From positions 1 to 5,943 of the forward strand of contig JASLNQ010000146.1 in NCBI GenBank assembly GCA_030745955.1: DNA of 5,943 bases, given 5' to 3'. Both the position numbers and the translations under genes were made by a program. Each line of letters opens with the position of its first letter. Positions within the stretch are counted from its first letter, which is position 1. The notes under the pieces are model-generated. The model saw nothing but the letters and a program-made list of their open reading frames with translations, was not told the origin of the DNA and ran no database searches. This DNA is from Dehalococcoidia bacterium. GTDB lineage: Bacteria > Chloroflexota > Dehalococcoidia > UBA1151 > UBA1328. Below, piece by piece: positions 1 through 5,615 of the stretch.

Positions 1-924
1 GAACTGGCCCTCTGGGACATCAAGGGCAAATCGCTCGGTGTTCCTGTCTACTCGCTGTTCGGCGGACCCACCCGCCAGAGCCAGCAGGTCTACTGGTCGC
101 ACTGTGGCTCATCCCGCGTCCGCAACAACGAACTGATCGGTGTCCCGCCCATCGATTCGTTCGAGGCCGTCACCGAACTCGGTGCCGAAGTAAGAGAGAA
201 AGGCTTCAAAGCCCTCAAGACGAATATCAACTTCCCCGGCAAACCTGCCCGCAGCTACGTCGGCGGATTCGGCGGCGGAGCCGGCACAACCGACCAGAAC
301 GTCACGAAAGAAACCCTCGACCACCTCGAAAAGTACATCGGCGCGTTCGAAAAGGGCACAAAGGGCGAGGTCCAGATAGCACTCGACCTGAACTTCCACT
401 TCAAGCCCCTCGCCGCACGCCAGATATGCGCGGTGATGGAGCAGTTCAACACCATGTGGGTCGAGGTCGACATGTACGAACCGGTCGGACTCGCCGAAGT
501 GAAGGCAGCGACCAGCGTCCCAATCACCTCGGGCGAAAACCTGTTCGGTATCCGCGACTACCGCCCCTACTTCGAAAACCGCTCGATGGACACGGTGATG
601 ATCGATGTCCCCTGGAACGGCTTCTCACGGTCACGCGACGTTGCGATGCTGGCCGAGAGCTACGAACTCAACATCGCGCCCCACAACTACTACTCGCACC
701 TCTCGACCATGCATTCGATCCACCTCTGCGCGACGGTGCCGAACGTCCGCATCATGGAGGCCGATATCGACGACGTGCCCTGGAAAGACGACCTCACGGG
801 CGGCGCACTCGACTACACCGGTGGCGAGCTGCAAATCCCGACGAAACCCGGCTGGGGTGTAGACCTCGACGAAGACGTGGCGAAAGCACACGAATGGCAA
901 CCGGGCCGGGGACCGGGATTTTGA
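1..924 (+). CDS. Mandelate racemase/muconate lactonizing enzyme family protein (enolase superfamily), 5' end missing
   Basis: The reading frame is open from base 1 to a TGA at 922-924 and gives 307 residues; the N-terminal capping domain is mostly outside the window. It begins with the family's ELALWDIKGKSLGVPVYSLF-type segment followed by GG. In the C-terminal barrel the three expected metal ligands are visible: D129 (in DLN), E155 (in WVE) and E179 (in SGEN). D202 and H228 (in APHN) sit at the spacing of the mandelate racemase Asp-His dyad. The usual KxK on the second barrel strand reads K73-T-N75, so the second lysine is replaced. The end, KPGWGVDLDE, resembles galactonate dehydratase-type members. 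From family knowledge the enzyme should abstract a proton alpha to a carboxylate with Mg2+ in the cytoplasm, most likely as a sugar-acid dehydratase; the substrate cannot be read. A Gly-rich insertion lies at about residues 86-99. It is followed after 22 nt by the next gene, probably in one operon. The family call is firm; the reaction is inference. Confidence 0.93.
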   Translation, partial: ELALWDIKGKSLGVPVYSLFGGPTRQSQQVYWSHCGSSRVRNNELIGVPPIDSFEAVTELGAEVREKGFKALKTNINFPGKPARSYVGGFGGGAGTTDQNVTKETLDHLEKYIGAFEKGTKGEVQIALDLNFHFKPLAARQICAVMEQFNTMWVEVDMYEPVGLAEVKAATSVPITSGENLFGIRDYRPYFENRSMDTVMIDVPWNGFSRSRDVAMLAESYELNIAPHNYYSHLSTMHSIHLCATVPNVRIMEADIDDVPWKDDLTGGALDYTGGELQIPTKPGWGVDLDEDVAKAHEWQPGRGPGF

Positions 925-946
925 TGGAAATACCTCCTGACACGCC

Positions 947-1627
947 ATGCAAATACCGTCCTACTACTTGAAGCGGCCCGATGGCCCTCTCGAACCAGGG
1001 ATTATCAGTTCGTTCGAGAAACTTTTTACGGAGCAAATACTCCACGCACACGGCGCGCTGGTCGACTACACGCTGCCCGCGCCTAAATGGCAGTTCCTGA
1101 GCTACCTGTGCGATGAAAAAGAAGTTGTCATGCACGGGAGTGGCGTTTCGACGATTCGCGAATTCGAGCCAAGGCAATCGAACGACACAGACGAATTTGG
1201 TAATCAACGTGCTGTCTACGCAGCTTCGGACGGAATCTGGGCGACATATTTTGCCATCGTGGATCGAGATGGCCTGGTGCTGTCACTCGTCAACAGTTGC
1301 AATCGTGTGTTCGATGACGATGGGAAGGCCGAGTCATACTACTTTTTTTCGATCAACGGCGACGCACTGCCACACCAGCCGTGGCGAGAGGGCACGATGT
1401 ACATACTTCCGAAAGATACATTCGAACAGCAATCGTCATCAAGGACCGGCTTCGAGTCGACACAATGGCGAAGCTTCGAATCCGTAAAACCCCTCGCAAA
1501 GATCACGGTGGGCCCTACGGATTTTCCGTTCCTGGACCAGATACGAGGCCACGATCTTGCCGAAGTTACGAGGCGGGCAGCCGAAAATCCAGGTGGATTT
1601 CCGTGGTTGGAAGACGGTGAAGAGTAG
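947..1627 (+). CDS. Uncharacterised protein with HGS motif, possibly ADP-ribosyltransferase-like fold
   Basis: The frame encodes 226 residues. ATG 947 is the first start after an in-frame TGA at 938, and no convincing Shine-Dalgarno precedes it. I cannot name the family with certainty. No signal peptide or membrane segment is visible, so it is probably cytoplasmic. Features are M62-H63-G64-S65 followed by an IREFEPR segment (70-76), then A89-V-Y-A-A-S-D (89-95) and W98-A-T-Y-F-A-I (98-104). Later come GTMYILPKDTFE (149-160), a W174-R-S-F-E strand and a conserved-looking DFPFLDQIRGHD tail (192-203). An HG[ST] strand followed some 25 residues later by a Y/A-rich strand is the layout of ADP-ribosyltransferase-like folds, with E160 or E170 as a possible third element. 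That reading is inference only. It sits 22 nt after the enolase-family gene and 8 nt before the YciI-like gene. Its third codon positions are less GC-rich than in the gene before it (17 of 30 at its start against 26 of 30 in a stretch of that gene), hinting at a different origin or low expression. Confidence 0.85.
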   Translation: MQIPSYYLKRPDGPLEPGIISSFEKLFTEQILHAHGALVDYTLPAPKWQFLSYLCDEKEVVMHGSGVSTIREFEPRQSNDTDEFGNQRAVYAASDGIWATYFAIVDRDGLVLSLVNSCNRVFDDDGKAESYYFFSINGDALPHQPWREGTMYILPKDTFEQQSSSRTGFESTQWRSFESVKPLAKITVGPTDFPFLDQIRGHDLAEVTRRAAENPGGFPWLEDGEE

Positions 1628-1635
1628 ATAGCGCC

Positions 1636-1944
1636 ATGTCCACCAATCAGCCCGAACACACTCACTACATCTACCAGTTCGAGATCGCTGTTCCGCTCGA
1701 AGACTGGACCGAGCGTGAATACGACATCGCCCGCCAGCACCGCCAGTACCTGGAAGCCGCCCACGAAAGCGGTCGAATCCTGCTCGCCGGTCGCAGCACC
1801 GACGGCATTGGCCCCGCGATCGTCGTATTTGAAGCCAAGTCGCCCGAAGCAGCCGAGGAATTCCTACAAAACGACCCGTTCATCGAGAACGACCTGATGC
1901 GCGCCACCGTCCACCCGTTCCGGGCAACACTCACCCGGGAATAG
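1636..1944 (+). CDS. YciI-like protein (YCII-related domain)
   Basis: This 102-residue protein matches the small YCII-related family (PF03795) over most of its length. It has the early strand HYIYQFEI, then R33-Q-H35-R-Q-Y-L and the E44-S-G-R-ILLAGRSTDG turn (44-57). The strand IVVFEAKSPEAAEEFL is followed by N79-D80-P81-F82 and a final V92-H-P-F. H35 and D80 correspond to the conserved His and Asp proposed as the active site in this ferredoxin-like family. The biochemical role of most members is unknown; relatives act in aromatic or chloro-aromatic breakdown or form part of fusion proteins. The start is 8 nt after the preceding stop with only a weak purine stretch (GAAGAG) in front, so translation is probably coupled to the upstream gene. 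A hairpin-bearing intergenic region follows. The family assignment is strong; a role beside the enolase-family enzyme in a breakdown pathway is inferred from neighbourhood only. Confidence 0.9.
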   Translation: MSTNQPEHTHYIYQFEIAVPLEDWTEREYDIARQHRQYLEAAHESGRILLAGRSTDGIGPAIVVFEAKSPEAAEEFLQNDPFIENDLMRATVHPFRATLTRE

Positions 1945-1989
1945 CGATCCGCGTGGCGCGTAATCGCCAAGAACCACAGTTAGAAGAAA

Positions 1990-2011
1990 CAACCCGCACC
2001 AATGCGGGTTG
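1990..2011 (+). terminator. 9-bp hairpin, candidate terminator or attenuator
   Basis: CAACCCGCA (1990-1998) and TGCGGGTTG (2003-2011) form a perfect 9-bp stem with a CCAA loop. It lies 45 nt after the stop of the YciI-like gene and 48 nt before the first MFS gene. The sequence after it on the + strand (ATACTGTTCG) lacks a real U-run, so it is not a classical intrinsic terminator in that direction. On the - strand the stem would be followed by a T-rich stretch (TTTCTTCT), but I see no gene on that strand to terminate. It may still separate the left operon from the MFS genes. The stem is clear; the function is inference. Confidence 0.5.
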
Positions 2012-2050
2012 ATACTGTTCGTAGCGGTACCAGGGCTGAACCGCGATCAT

Positions 2051-2054
2051 GGAG
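2051..2054 (+). promoter_or_regulatory. Shine-Dalgarno of the first MFS gene
   Basis: GGAG lies 5 nt before ATG 2060, and an in-frame TGA (2057-2059) directly abuts that ATG. Together they fix the start. Confidence 0.7.
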
Positions 2055-2059
2055 ATTGA

Positions 2060-3292
2060 ATGTCGCCGGACACCGATACGCCCGCGAAAAAACAATCACC
2101 TCTCACAAGCCTCCTGCGCTCCAGGAGCTTCGTCGCCCTCTTCGCATCGAGCACCCTCGGTGTTACCGGCGAAAACATGCGAATCGCCGCCCAGTCGTGG
2201 TGGATCCTCGATGTGGGCGGATCGAACACGCAGGTCGGGCTCGCCGCGGGACTCAGGATCATCCCCCTCTTCATCCTCACCCTCTACGCCGGGGTCCTCG
2301 TCGACCGCGTCGGCGGCAAGCGCGTGATGATCGCCATGCGCTCGGTCCTGCTCCTGCTTGCCGTCGCAACTGCACTCATCCTCTTCTCGGCCAATCCACA
2401 AATATGGCAGGTGATAACCATCGCGGTAGTCGCCGGGGGCGTGATCGCGTTCGGCATGCCGGCGTCGCAGACTCTCGTCGCGGAAATCGTTCCGGAAGAC
2501 ATCCGGCCCTCGGCCAACTCACTGTTCCAGGTTGGTAGCTCGGTCGGCAGCACCGCCGGGCCGCTGCTGGTCAGTGTCCTGATCGCTGTCCGAGATGCCG
2601 GCACTGCCTTTCTCGGCCTGGTGACCGTCTACGCCATTTCCATACTTGGAGCGCTCGGTATTACCTCAGCCAGGCAACAAACAACCTCTGACGAGTCCAC
2701 CTGGAAACAGCTGATCGAGGGATTTCGCTACGTCCGGCGGACCCCGATCCTCCTCTGGATCATTACCCTCGACTTCGCGATCGTTTTCTACGGGATGGTG
2801 ATGCCAATCGTGCCGGCATACGCAACGCAGGTGCTCGACACCAGCGCAGTCCAGTACGGGTGGATGTGGGGCGCACTTGCCCTTGGCCAGGGGCTAACCG
2901 GCCTGGTGATGGCCATTTTCGGGGTACTTAAGCGAAGCTACCTCATGCTGGTGAGCGCGGCATCGGTCTTCACGGTCGGGATGGTCATTTTCGGCCTGTC
3001 AGAAACCTACCTGGTCTCGCTGGGCGGTCTCTTTATTACGGGGATCGCGTTCCCGCTCTGGGGCGCCACGCTGATCACACTGGTGCAGAAACACTCCGAC
3101 GCCCGTTACCGGGGCCGGGTGCTGGCGATCTTCTCGATTCCTGCCTTCCAGGGCGGTTCGGTCGCCTGGATGCTGGGCGGTGTGCTCCTGGACGCGATCG
3201 GCGAGTTCGAGACCGTGGTGATCTGCCTTGTCGGTGGCTGGGTGATGCTGCTCGCCGCACTCGCCTTCTCCCGCGATTTGCGCCGCGCCTGA
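2060..3292 (+). CDS. MFS transporter, MFS_3/EntS-like, first of a tandem pair
   Basis: The gene encodes 410 residues, the usual length for a 12-helix major facilitator carrier, to be placed in the inner membrane. A short hydrophilic N-terminus (1-20) is followed by helix 1. The motif-A loop G78-V-L-V-D82-R-V-G-G-K-R88 lies between helices 2 and 3. A PASQTLVAEIVPEDIRPSAN-like segment (134-153) carries the P..Q.L..E.VP....AN signature of the MFS_3 (PF05977, enterobactin-exporter EntS-like) group. A central hydrophilic loop (about 204-228) contains DESTWKQLIEGFRYVRR, and the second-half counterpart R351-G-R-V lies between helices 8-9 or 10-11. Members known to act do so mainly as proton-driven exporters of small molecules or siderophores; the substrate here is unknown. 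ATG 2060 has a GGAG five bases ahead. The codons are strongly GC3-biased (11 of 11 in the motif-A block). A paralogue follows 105 nt downstream, with 50 of 68 residues identical by eye across residues 21-88. Confidence 0.93.
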   Translation: MSPDTDTPAKKQSPLTSLLRSRSFVALFASSTLGVTGENMRIAAQSWWILDVGGSNTQVGLAAGLRIIPLFILTLYAGVLVDRVGGKRVMIAMRSVLLLLAVATALILFSANPQIWQVITIAVVAGGVIAFGMPASQTLVAEIVPEDIRPSANSLFQVGSSVGSTAGPLLVSVLIAVRDAGTAFLGLVTVYAISILGALGITSARQQTTSDESTWKQLIEGFRYVRRTPILLWIITLDFAIVFYGMVMPIVPAYATQVLDTSAVQYGWMWGALALGQGLTGLVMAIFGVLKRSYLMLVSAASVFTVGMVIFGLSETYLVSLGGLFITGIAFPLWGATLITLVQKHSDARYRGRVLAIFSIPAFQGGSVAWMLGGVLLDAIGEFETVVICLVGGWVMLLAALAFSRDLRRA

Positions 3293-3354
3293 AGAACTCC
3301 AAACCGTCACAATTCGGCAACGAGTCGGGATTACAAAGTGTGATAACGTCCACG

Positions 3355-3390
3355 CGGTAACTGAACCACACGATTTCGTCGAAATTACCG
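3355..3390 (+). promoter_or_regulatory. Nested inverted repeats just upstream of the second MFS gene
   Basis: CGGTAA (3355-3360) pairs with TTACCG (3385-3390). Inside lies a perfect ATTTCG-T-CGAAAT palindrome (3373-3385), which shares one base with the outer arm. The structure ends 7 nt before ATG 3398, so it could fold in the mRNA next to the ribosome site or act as an operator. The repeats are seen directly; a regulatory function is inference. Confidence 0.35.
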
Positions 3391-3397
3391 GGCTGGA

Positions 3398-4636
3398 ATG
3401 TCGACTTCTCCTACTGCCGTCTTACGTGAAGACACCCGCTCACCACTACGCCAGCTTTTCACGTCCCGCAGCTTTGTTGCGCTGTTCATCACGAACACCC
3501 TCGCGTTCGGGGGTGAGCAGATGCGATTTGCTGCTCAATCCTGGTGGATTCTCGATGAAGGGGGCTCGAAGACCGAGATGGGCCTTGCTGCAGGGCTTCG
3601 AGTGGTTCCCGTCGTAATCATCACACTCTATGCCGGCGTCCTGATTGATCGAGTCGGTGGCAAACGCATATTGATGATAGTGCAAGCTTTTCTCATTTTG
3701 CTCGCCATCATCACTGGACTGATCTTACTCATCGATCGCGTGCAGGTCTGGCACGTTGTCGTGCTCTCCACAATTGCTGGCTCGACCATTGCACTGGGAG
3801 CTCCGTCGAGGCAAACGCTGGTTCCAGAGGTCGTCCCGAAAGACATTTTGCTGCAAGCGAACTCGATGAACCAGTTGGGCACCGCTGCTGGCCGTACCCT
3901 CGGACCGCTTGCTGCAGGTGCCCTGATCGCAATCCGCAGCGCAGCACTCGCTCTTTTCGGGCTGGCAGTCGTGTACGGCCTGGCGCTGATCGCCACACTC
4001 AACATACGCGCAATGGGCCAACGAAAGTCCGTTTCGGACGAATCGGCCCTCAGCCAGATAAGAAGCGGTTTTTCCTACATACGCAGCAACCCGGTTCTGC
4101 TCTGGACGATTGTTTCATCCATTTCATCGATCTTCCTTGCGATGATCTACCCTATCATTCCTGTGTATGCGAGGGACGTGCTGGAAGTTGGCGAGGTGAA
4201 ATTCGGCTGGATGTGGGGGGCTGTTGCGGTTGGGCAGGCGACAGGCGCATTTGTCATCGCCTCCAAAGGCGGATTCCCGAAAAAGTCACTCAATTTAGTT
4301 GCCGGTGTTGGTGTATTTGGAGTCGGTCTCATCGGCTTCGGTCTGTCGGAAATCTACTGGGTGAGTCTCGTTTTTCTCTTCGTGAACGGTCTTGGCATTC
4401 CCCTGATTTTGACTTCCTGGATGACCCTCCTGCAGGAGCACGCTGCCACAGAGTATCGAGGGCGCGTGATGGCCGTTTACTCGATAGCAATCCAGGGCAC
4501 ATCGGCCGGATGGCTGCTCGGTGGGTATCTTCTGGACGTTATTGGTGGATTCCCGACCGTACTCGCCACGGTTATCGGCAGTCTTGGCATCGTTGTAATC
4601 GCCATTGCAGCCTCAAAAGACTTCAGGAATGCGTAA
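3398..4636 (+). CDS. MFS transporter, MFS_3/EntS-like, second of a tandem pair
   Basis: The gene encodes 412 residues and is a full-length paralogue of the carrier before it. Shared landmarks are SRSFVALF (23-30), AAQSWWILD (45-53), GLAAGLR (62-68) and motif A G80-V-L-I-D84-R-V-G-G-K-R90. The PSRQTLVPEVVPKD segment with QANS follows (136-156), then the loop SDESALSQIRSGFSYIRS (213-230), GWMWGAVAVGQ (270-280) and Y353-R-G-R-V357. It is expected in the inner membrane as a small-molecule carrier, probably an exporter; the substrate is unknown. ATG 3398 is the first start after an in-frame TGA at 3362, and the ribosome site is weak (GGCTGGA directly before it). Codon use differs from the first copy: in the same 11-codon motif-A block only 6 third positions are G/C against 11 in the first. 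Its TAA (4634-4636) directly abuts a remnant of another MFS 3' end. The two copies are old or separately acquired, not a fresh duplication. Confidence 0.93.
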   Translation: MSTSPTAVLREDTRSPLRQLFTSRSFVALFITNTLAFGGEQMRFAAQSWWILDEGGSKTEMGLAAGLRVVPVVIITLYAGVLIDRVGGKRILMIVQAFLILLAIITGLILLIDRVQVWHVVVLSTIAGSTIALGAPSRQTLVPEVVPKDILLQANSMNQLGTAAGRTLGPLAAGALIAIRSAALALFGLAVVYGLALIATLNIRAMGQRKSVSDESALSQIRSGFSYIRSNPVLLWTIVSSISSIFLAMIYPIIPVYARDVLEVGEVKFGWMWGAVAVGQATGAFVIASKGGFPKKSLNLVAGVGVFGVGLIGFGLSEIYWVSLVFLFVNGLGIPLILTSWMTLLQEHAATEYRGRVMAVYSIAIQGTSAGWLLGGYLLDVIGGFPTVLATVIGSLGIVVIAIAASKDFRNA

Positions 4637-4701
4637 TGGTGCTTATCCCCGCATTCACCTTCTCCCGCGAACTTCGCCGTGCCTGAAAAGCTCCGACCCG
4701 C
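4636..4701 (+). pseudogene. Remnant of a third MFS gene: last 17 codons plus 3' flank
   Basis: From the last base of the second MFS stop codon, another frame reads MVLIPAFTFSRELRRA and then TGA (4636-4686). This matches the C-terminus of the first MFS protein, VMLLAALAFSRDLRRA and TGA (3242-3292). By eye 40 of 51 coding bases agree, and 11 of the next 15 after the stop (AAAAGCTCCGACCCG here, AAGAACTCCAAACCG there). The second MFS protein has its own, different ending (VVIAIAASKDFRNA). The stretch is therefore not its normal 3' end but the leftover tail of a copy closer to the first gene, lost by deletion or replaced by the present second copy. It is too short to be functional and no start signal precedes it. 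Confidence 0.7.
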
Positions 4702-4705
4702 CGGT

Positions 4706-4720
4706 TACCCACGCTGGGTA
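4706..4720 (+). promoter_or_regulatory. 6-bp hairpin upstream of the amidohydrolase gene
   Basis: TACCCA (4706-4711) and TGGGTA (4715-4720) form a perfect stem around CGC, 19 nt before the amidohydrolase start and 20 nt after the remnant stop. There is no T-run behind it, so it is at best a weak terminator; it could instead be a regulator site next to the possible TGATAAATT -10 box. Confidence 0.35.
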
Positions 4721-4721
4721 G

Positions 4722-4730
4722 TGATAAATT
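4722..4730 (+). promoter_or_regulatory. Possible extended -10 promoter element of the amidohydrolase gene
   Basis: TGATAAATT fits the extended -10 form TGnTAnnnT, with 4 of 6 matches to TATAAT. Transcription from it would start near 4737-4738, almost at ATG 4740, which fits a leaderless mRNA because no Shine-Dalgarno is present. No good -35 box is seen. This is inference from pattern. Confidence 0.35.
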
Positions 4731-4739
4731 GCCAGCACC

Positions 4740-5564
4740 ATGAACATCATCGACGCCCATCCGCACATCTACTCCGACGACCGCAAAAAATACCCGACCA
4801 TCGACGATCCGTGGAACCCCGGTGAGTCAGCAACCGCCGAAGACCTGAAGTCGAAGATGGATGAATCGGGCGTCGGCAGGGCAGTCTTCATCCAGACCAG
4901 CACTTTCTATGGCTGGGGTAACCGCTACGTGATGGCCTCGACCCGCCAGCACTCGGCATGGGCGACCGGTGTGGTCACGCTCAGCCCGGACGACCCGCAG
5001 CACCTGGAAGTTCTCGAAGACGCCGTTACGAACTACTCCGTGCGTGGCCTTCGTGGCACTTCCGACCGCGACAACGAAATCGGGTCGCCAAACGTAAAAC
5101 GGCTCTGGGCAAAGGCCCGCGATCTGGGAATCGTCGTGAACTGCATGGTCATGGACGACCTCGACCGCGTCCCGGAGATCGAGGCGCTTGCACAGGAACT
5201 CGACGATCTGCGAATCGTGATCGACCACTGTTTCATGCTGAACGCATTCAGAAAAACAGACGACACGCTCGTCGCGCTCGAACGACTCTCCAAACTGCCC
5301 AATATTCACGCCAAGCTGACCAGCGGAACCCACGGCTCGGCACGGGTTTTTCCGCACGAGGACATGCACGCACCGCTGAAACGAGTGATCGAAGTCTTCA
5401 CACCCGACCGCTGCGTATGGGGATCGAATTTTCCAAACGCACTCTGGTCGAAAGGCACGAGCTACGCCCAAAATCTTTCGCTGTTTACCGAGGAACTCGA
5501 GCTTTCGCAACCTGAACAGGAAGCCATCCTCGGTGTGACCGCCGAACGGCTCTGGTTCTCATAG
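4740..5564 (+). CDS. Amidohydrolase family protein (amidohydrolase_2-like metal-dependent hydrolase)
   Basis: This 274-residue protein has the TIM-barrel layout of PF04909 hydrolases. The N-terminal strand IIDAHPHIY carries the metal-binding H7-x-H9. GVGRAVFIQTS (44-54) and RGLRGTS (102-108) follow. I161-D-H163 is the metal or substrate histidine strand, and AKLTSG (191-196) and R224-C-V-W-G-S-N230-F-P close the barrel. Two usual positions differ: the mid-barrel histidine strand reads VVNCMV (132-137), and the usual catalytic Asp of GSDFP is N230. Relatives cleave lactones or amides or decarboxylate, in the cytoplasm; the substrate here is not readable. ATG 4740 is the only start, since an in-frame TAA lies at 4725, and no Shine-Dalgarno is present. 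It follows the MFS pair after 103 nt, of which the first 51 nt are the MFS remnant. Together with the enolase-family gene further left it could serve sugar-acid or lactone breakdown, which is inference from neighbourhood. Confidence 0.9.
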   Translation: MNIIDAHPHIYSDDRKKYPTIDDPWNPGESATAEDLKSKMDESGVGRAVFIQTSTFYGWGNRYVMASTRQHSAWATGVVTLSPDDPQHLEVLEDAVTNYSVRGLRGTSDRDNEIGSPNVKRLWAKARDLGIVVNCMVMDDLDRVPEIEALAQELDDLRIVIDHCFMLNAFRKTDDTLVALERLSKLPNIHAKLTSGTHGSARVFPHEDMHAPLKRVIEVFTPDRCVWGSNFPNALWSKGTSYAQNLSLFTEELELSQPEQEAILGVTAERLWFS

Positions 5565-5572
5565 CACCCGCG

Positions 5573-5578
5573 TATAAT
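5573..5578 (+). promoter_or_regulatory. TATAAT -10 box for the MgtC-like gene
   Basis: A perfect TATAAT lies 9 nt after the amidohydrolase stop, 37 nt before the TTG start of the MgtC-like gene. No good TTGACA-like box is found 16-18 nt upstream. A start of transcription near 5585 would give a leader of about 30 nt that contains the Shine-Dalgarno. Confidence 0.5.
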
Positions 5579-5605
5579 CTTGGGTTTCTCATCGTAGTCC
5601 TAGGC

Positions 5606-5612
5606 AAGGTGA
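5606..5612 (+). promoter_or_regulatory. Shine-Dalgarno deciding a TTG start
   Basis: AAGGTGA lies 3 nt before TTG 5616. An in-frame TGA at 5610-5612 excludes any earlier start, so the choice is TTG 5616 or the unsupported ATG 5661. Confidence 0.6.
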
Positions 5613-5615
5613 TCT

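Larger units (their letters stand above)
1945..2059 (+). other. Intergenic region between the YciI-like gene and the first MFS gene
   Basis: This 115-nt stretch has no coding potential that I trust. From left to right it holds a short inverted repeat (TGGCG 1954-1958 with CGCCA 1965-1969), an A-rich run (1982-1992) and the 9-bp hairpin at 1990-2011. Next come a TGATACTGT box (2010-2018) that may be an extended -10 element, GCGGTA (2024-2029), CTGAACC (2036-2042) and a GGAG Shine-Dalgarno (2051-2054). The blocks TGATA, GCGGTA, CTGAACC and GAATGTCG recur in the same order in the leader of the second MFS gene, so the two leaders are probably homologous. Confidence 0.6.

Noticed and set aside
922..962. 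Short direct repeat AAATACCTCCT/AAATACCGTCCT around the start of the HGS-motif gene
   Set aside because: It is only about 11 nt and imperfect, occurs twice only, and has no link to a mobile element.
426..971. 181-codon + strand frame overlapping the enolase-family gene
   Set aside because: The translation is Arg/His/Pro-rich without family features, and the overlapping enolase-family frame carries conserved active-site residues.
794..1207. 137-codon - strand frame across the first gene junction
   Set aside because: It overlaps two convincing + strand genes and shows no recognisable motif.
2009..2037. TTGATA as a -35 box before the first MFS gene
   Set aside because: No acceptable -10 sequence lies 16-18 nt downstream (AGGGCT and neighbours).
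4213..4686. 157-codon + strand frame ending with FSRELRRA
   Set aside because: Most of it is a shadow of the second MFS gene in another frame. Only its last 17 codons are meaningful, as the MFS remnant.
2060..4686. MFS tandem pair as part of a composite transposon
   Set aside because: No transposase, terminal inverted repeats or target-site duplications were found around the pair; a tandem duplication or homologous exchange explains it better.
4827..5510. Long open frame of 227 codons on the - strand
   Set aside because: It lies wholly opposite the amidohydrolase gene, whose motifs are clear; it is a by-product of the GC-rich codon pattern.
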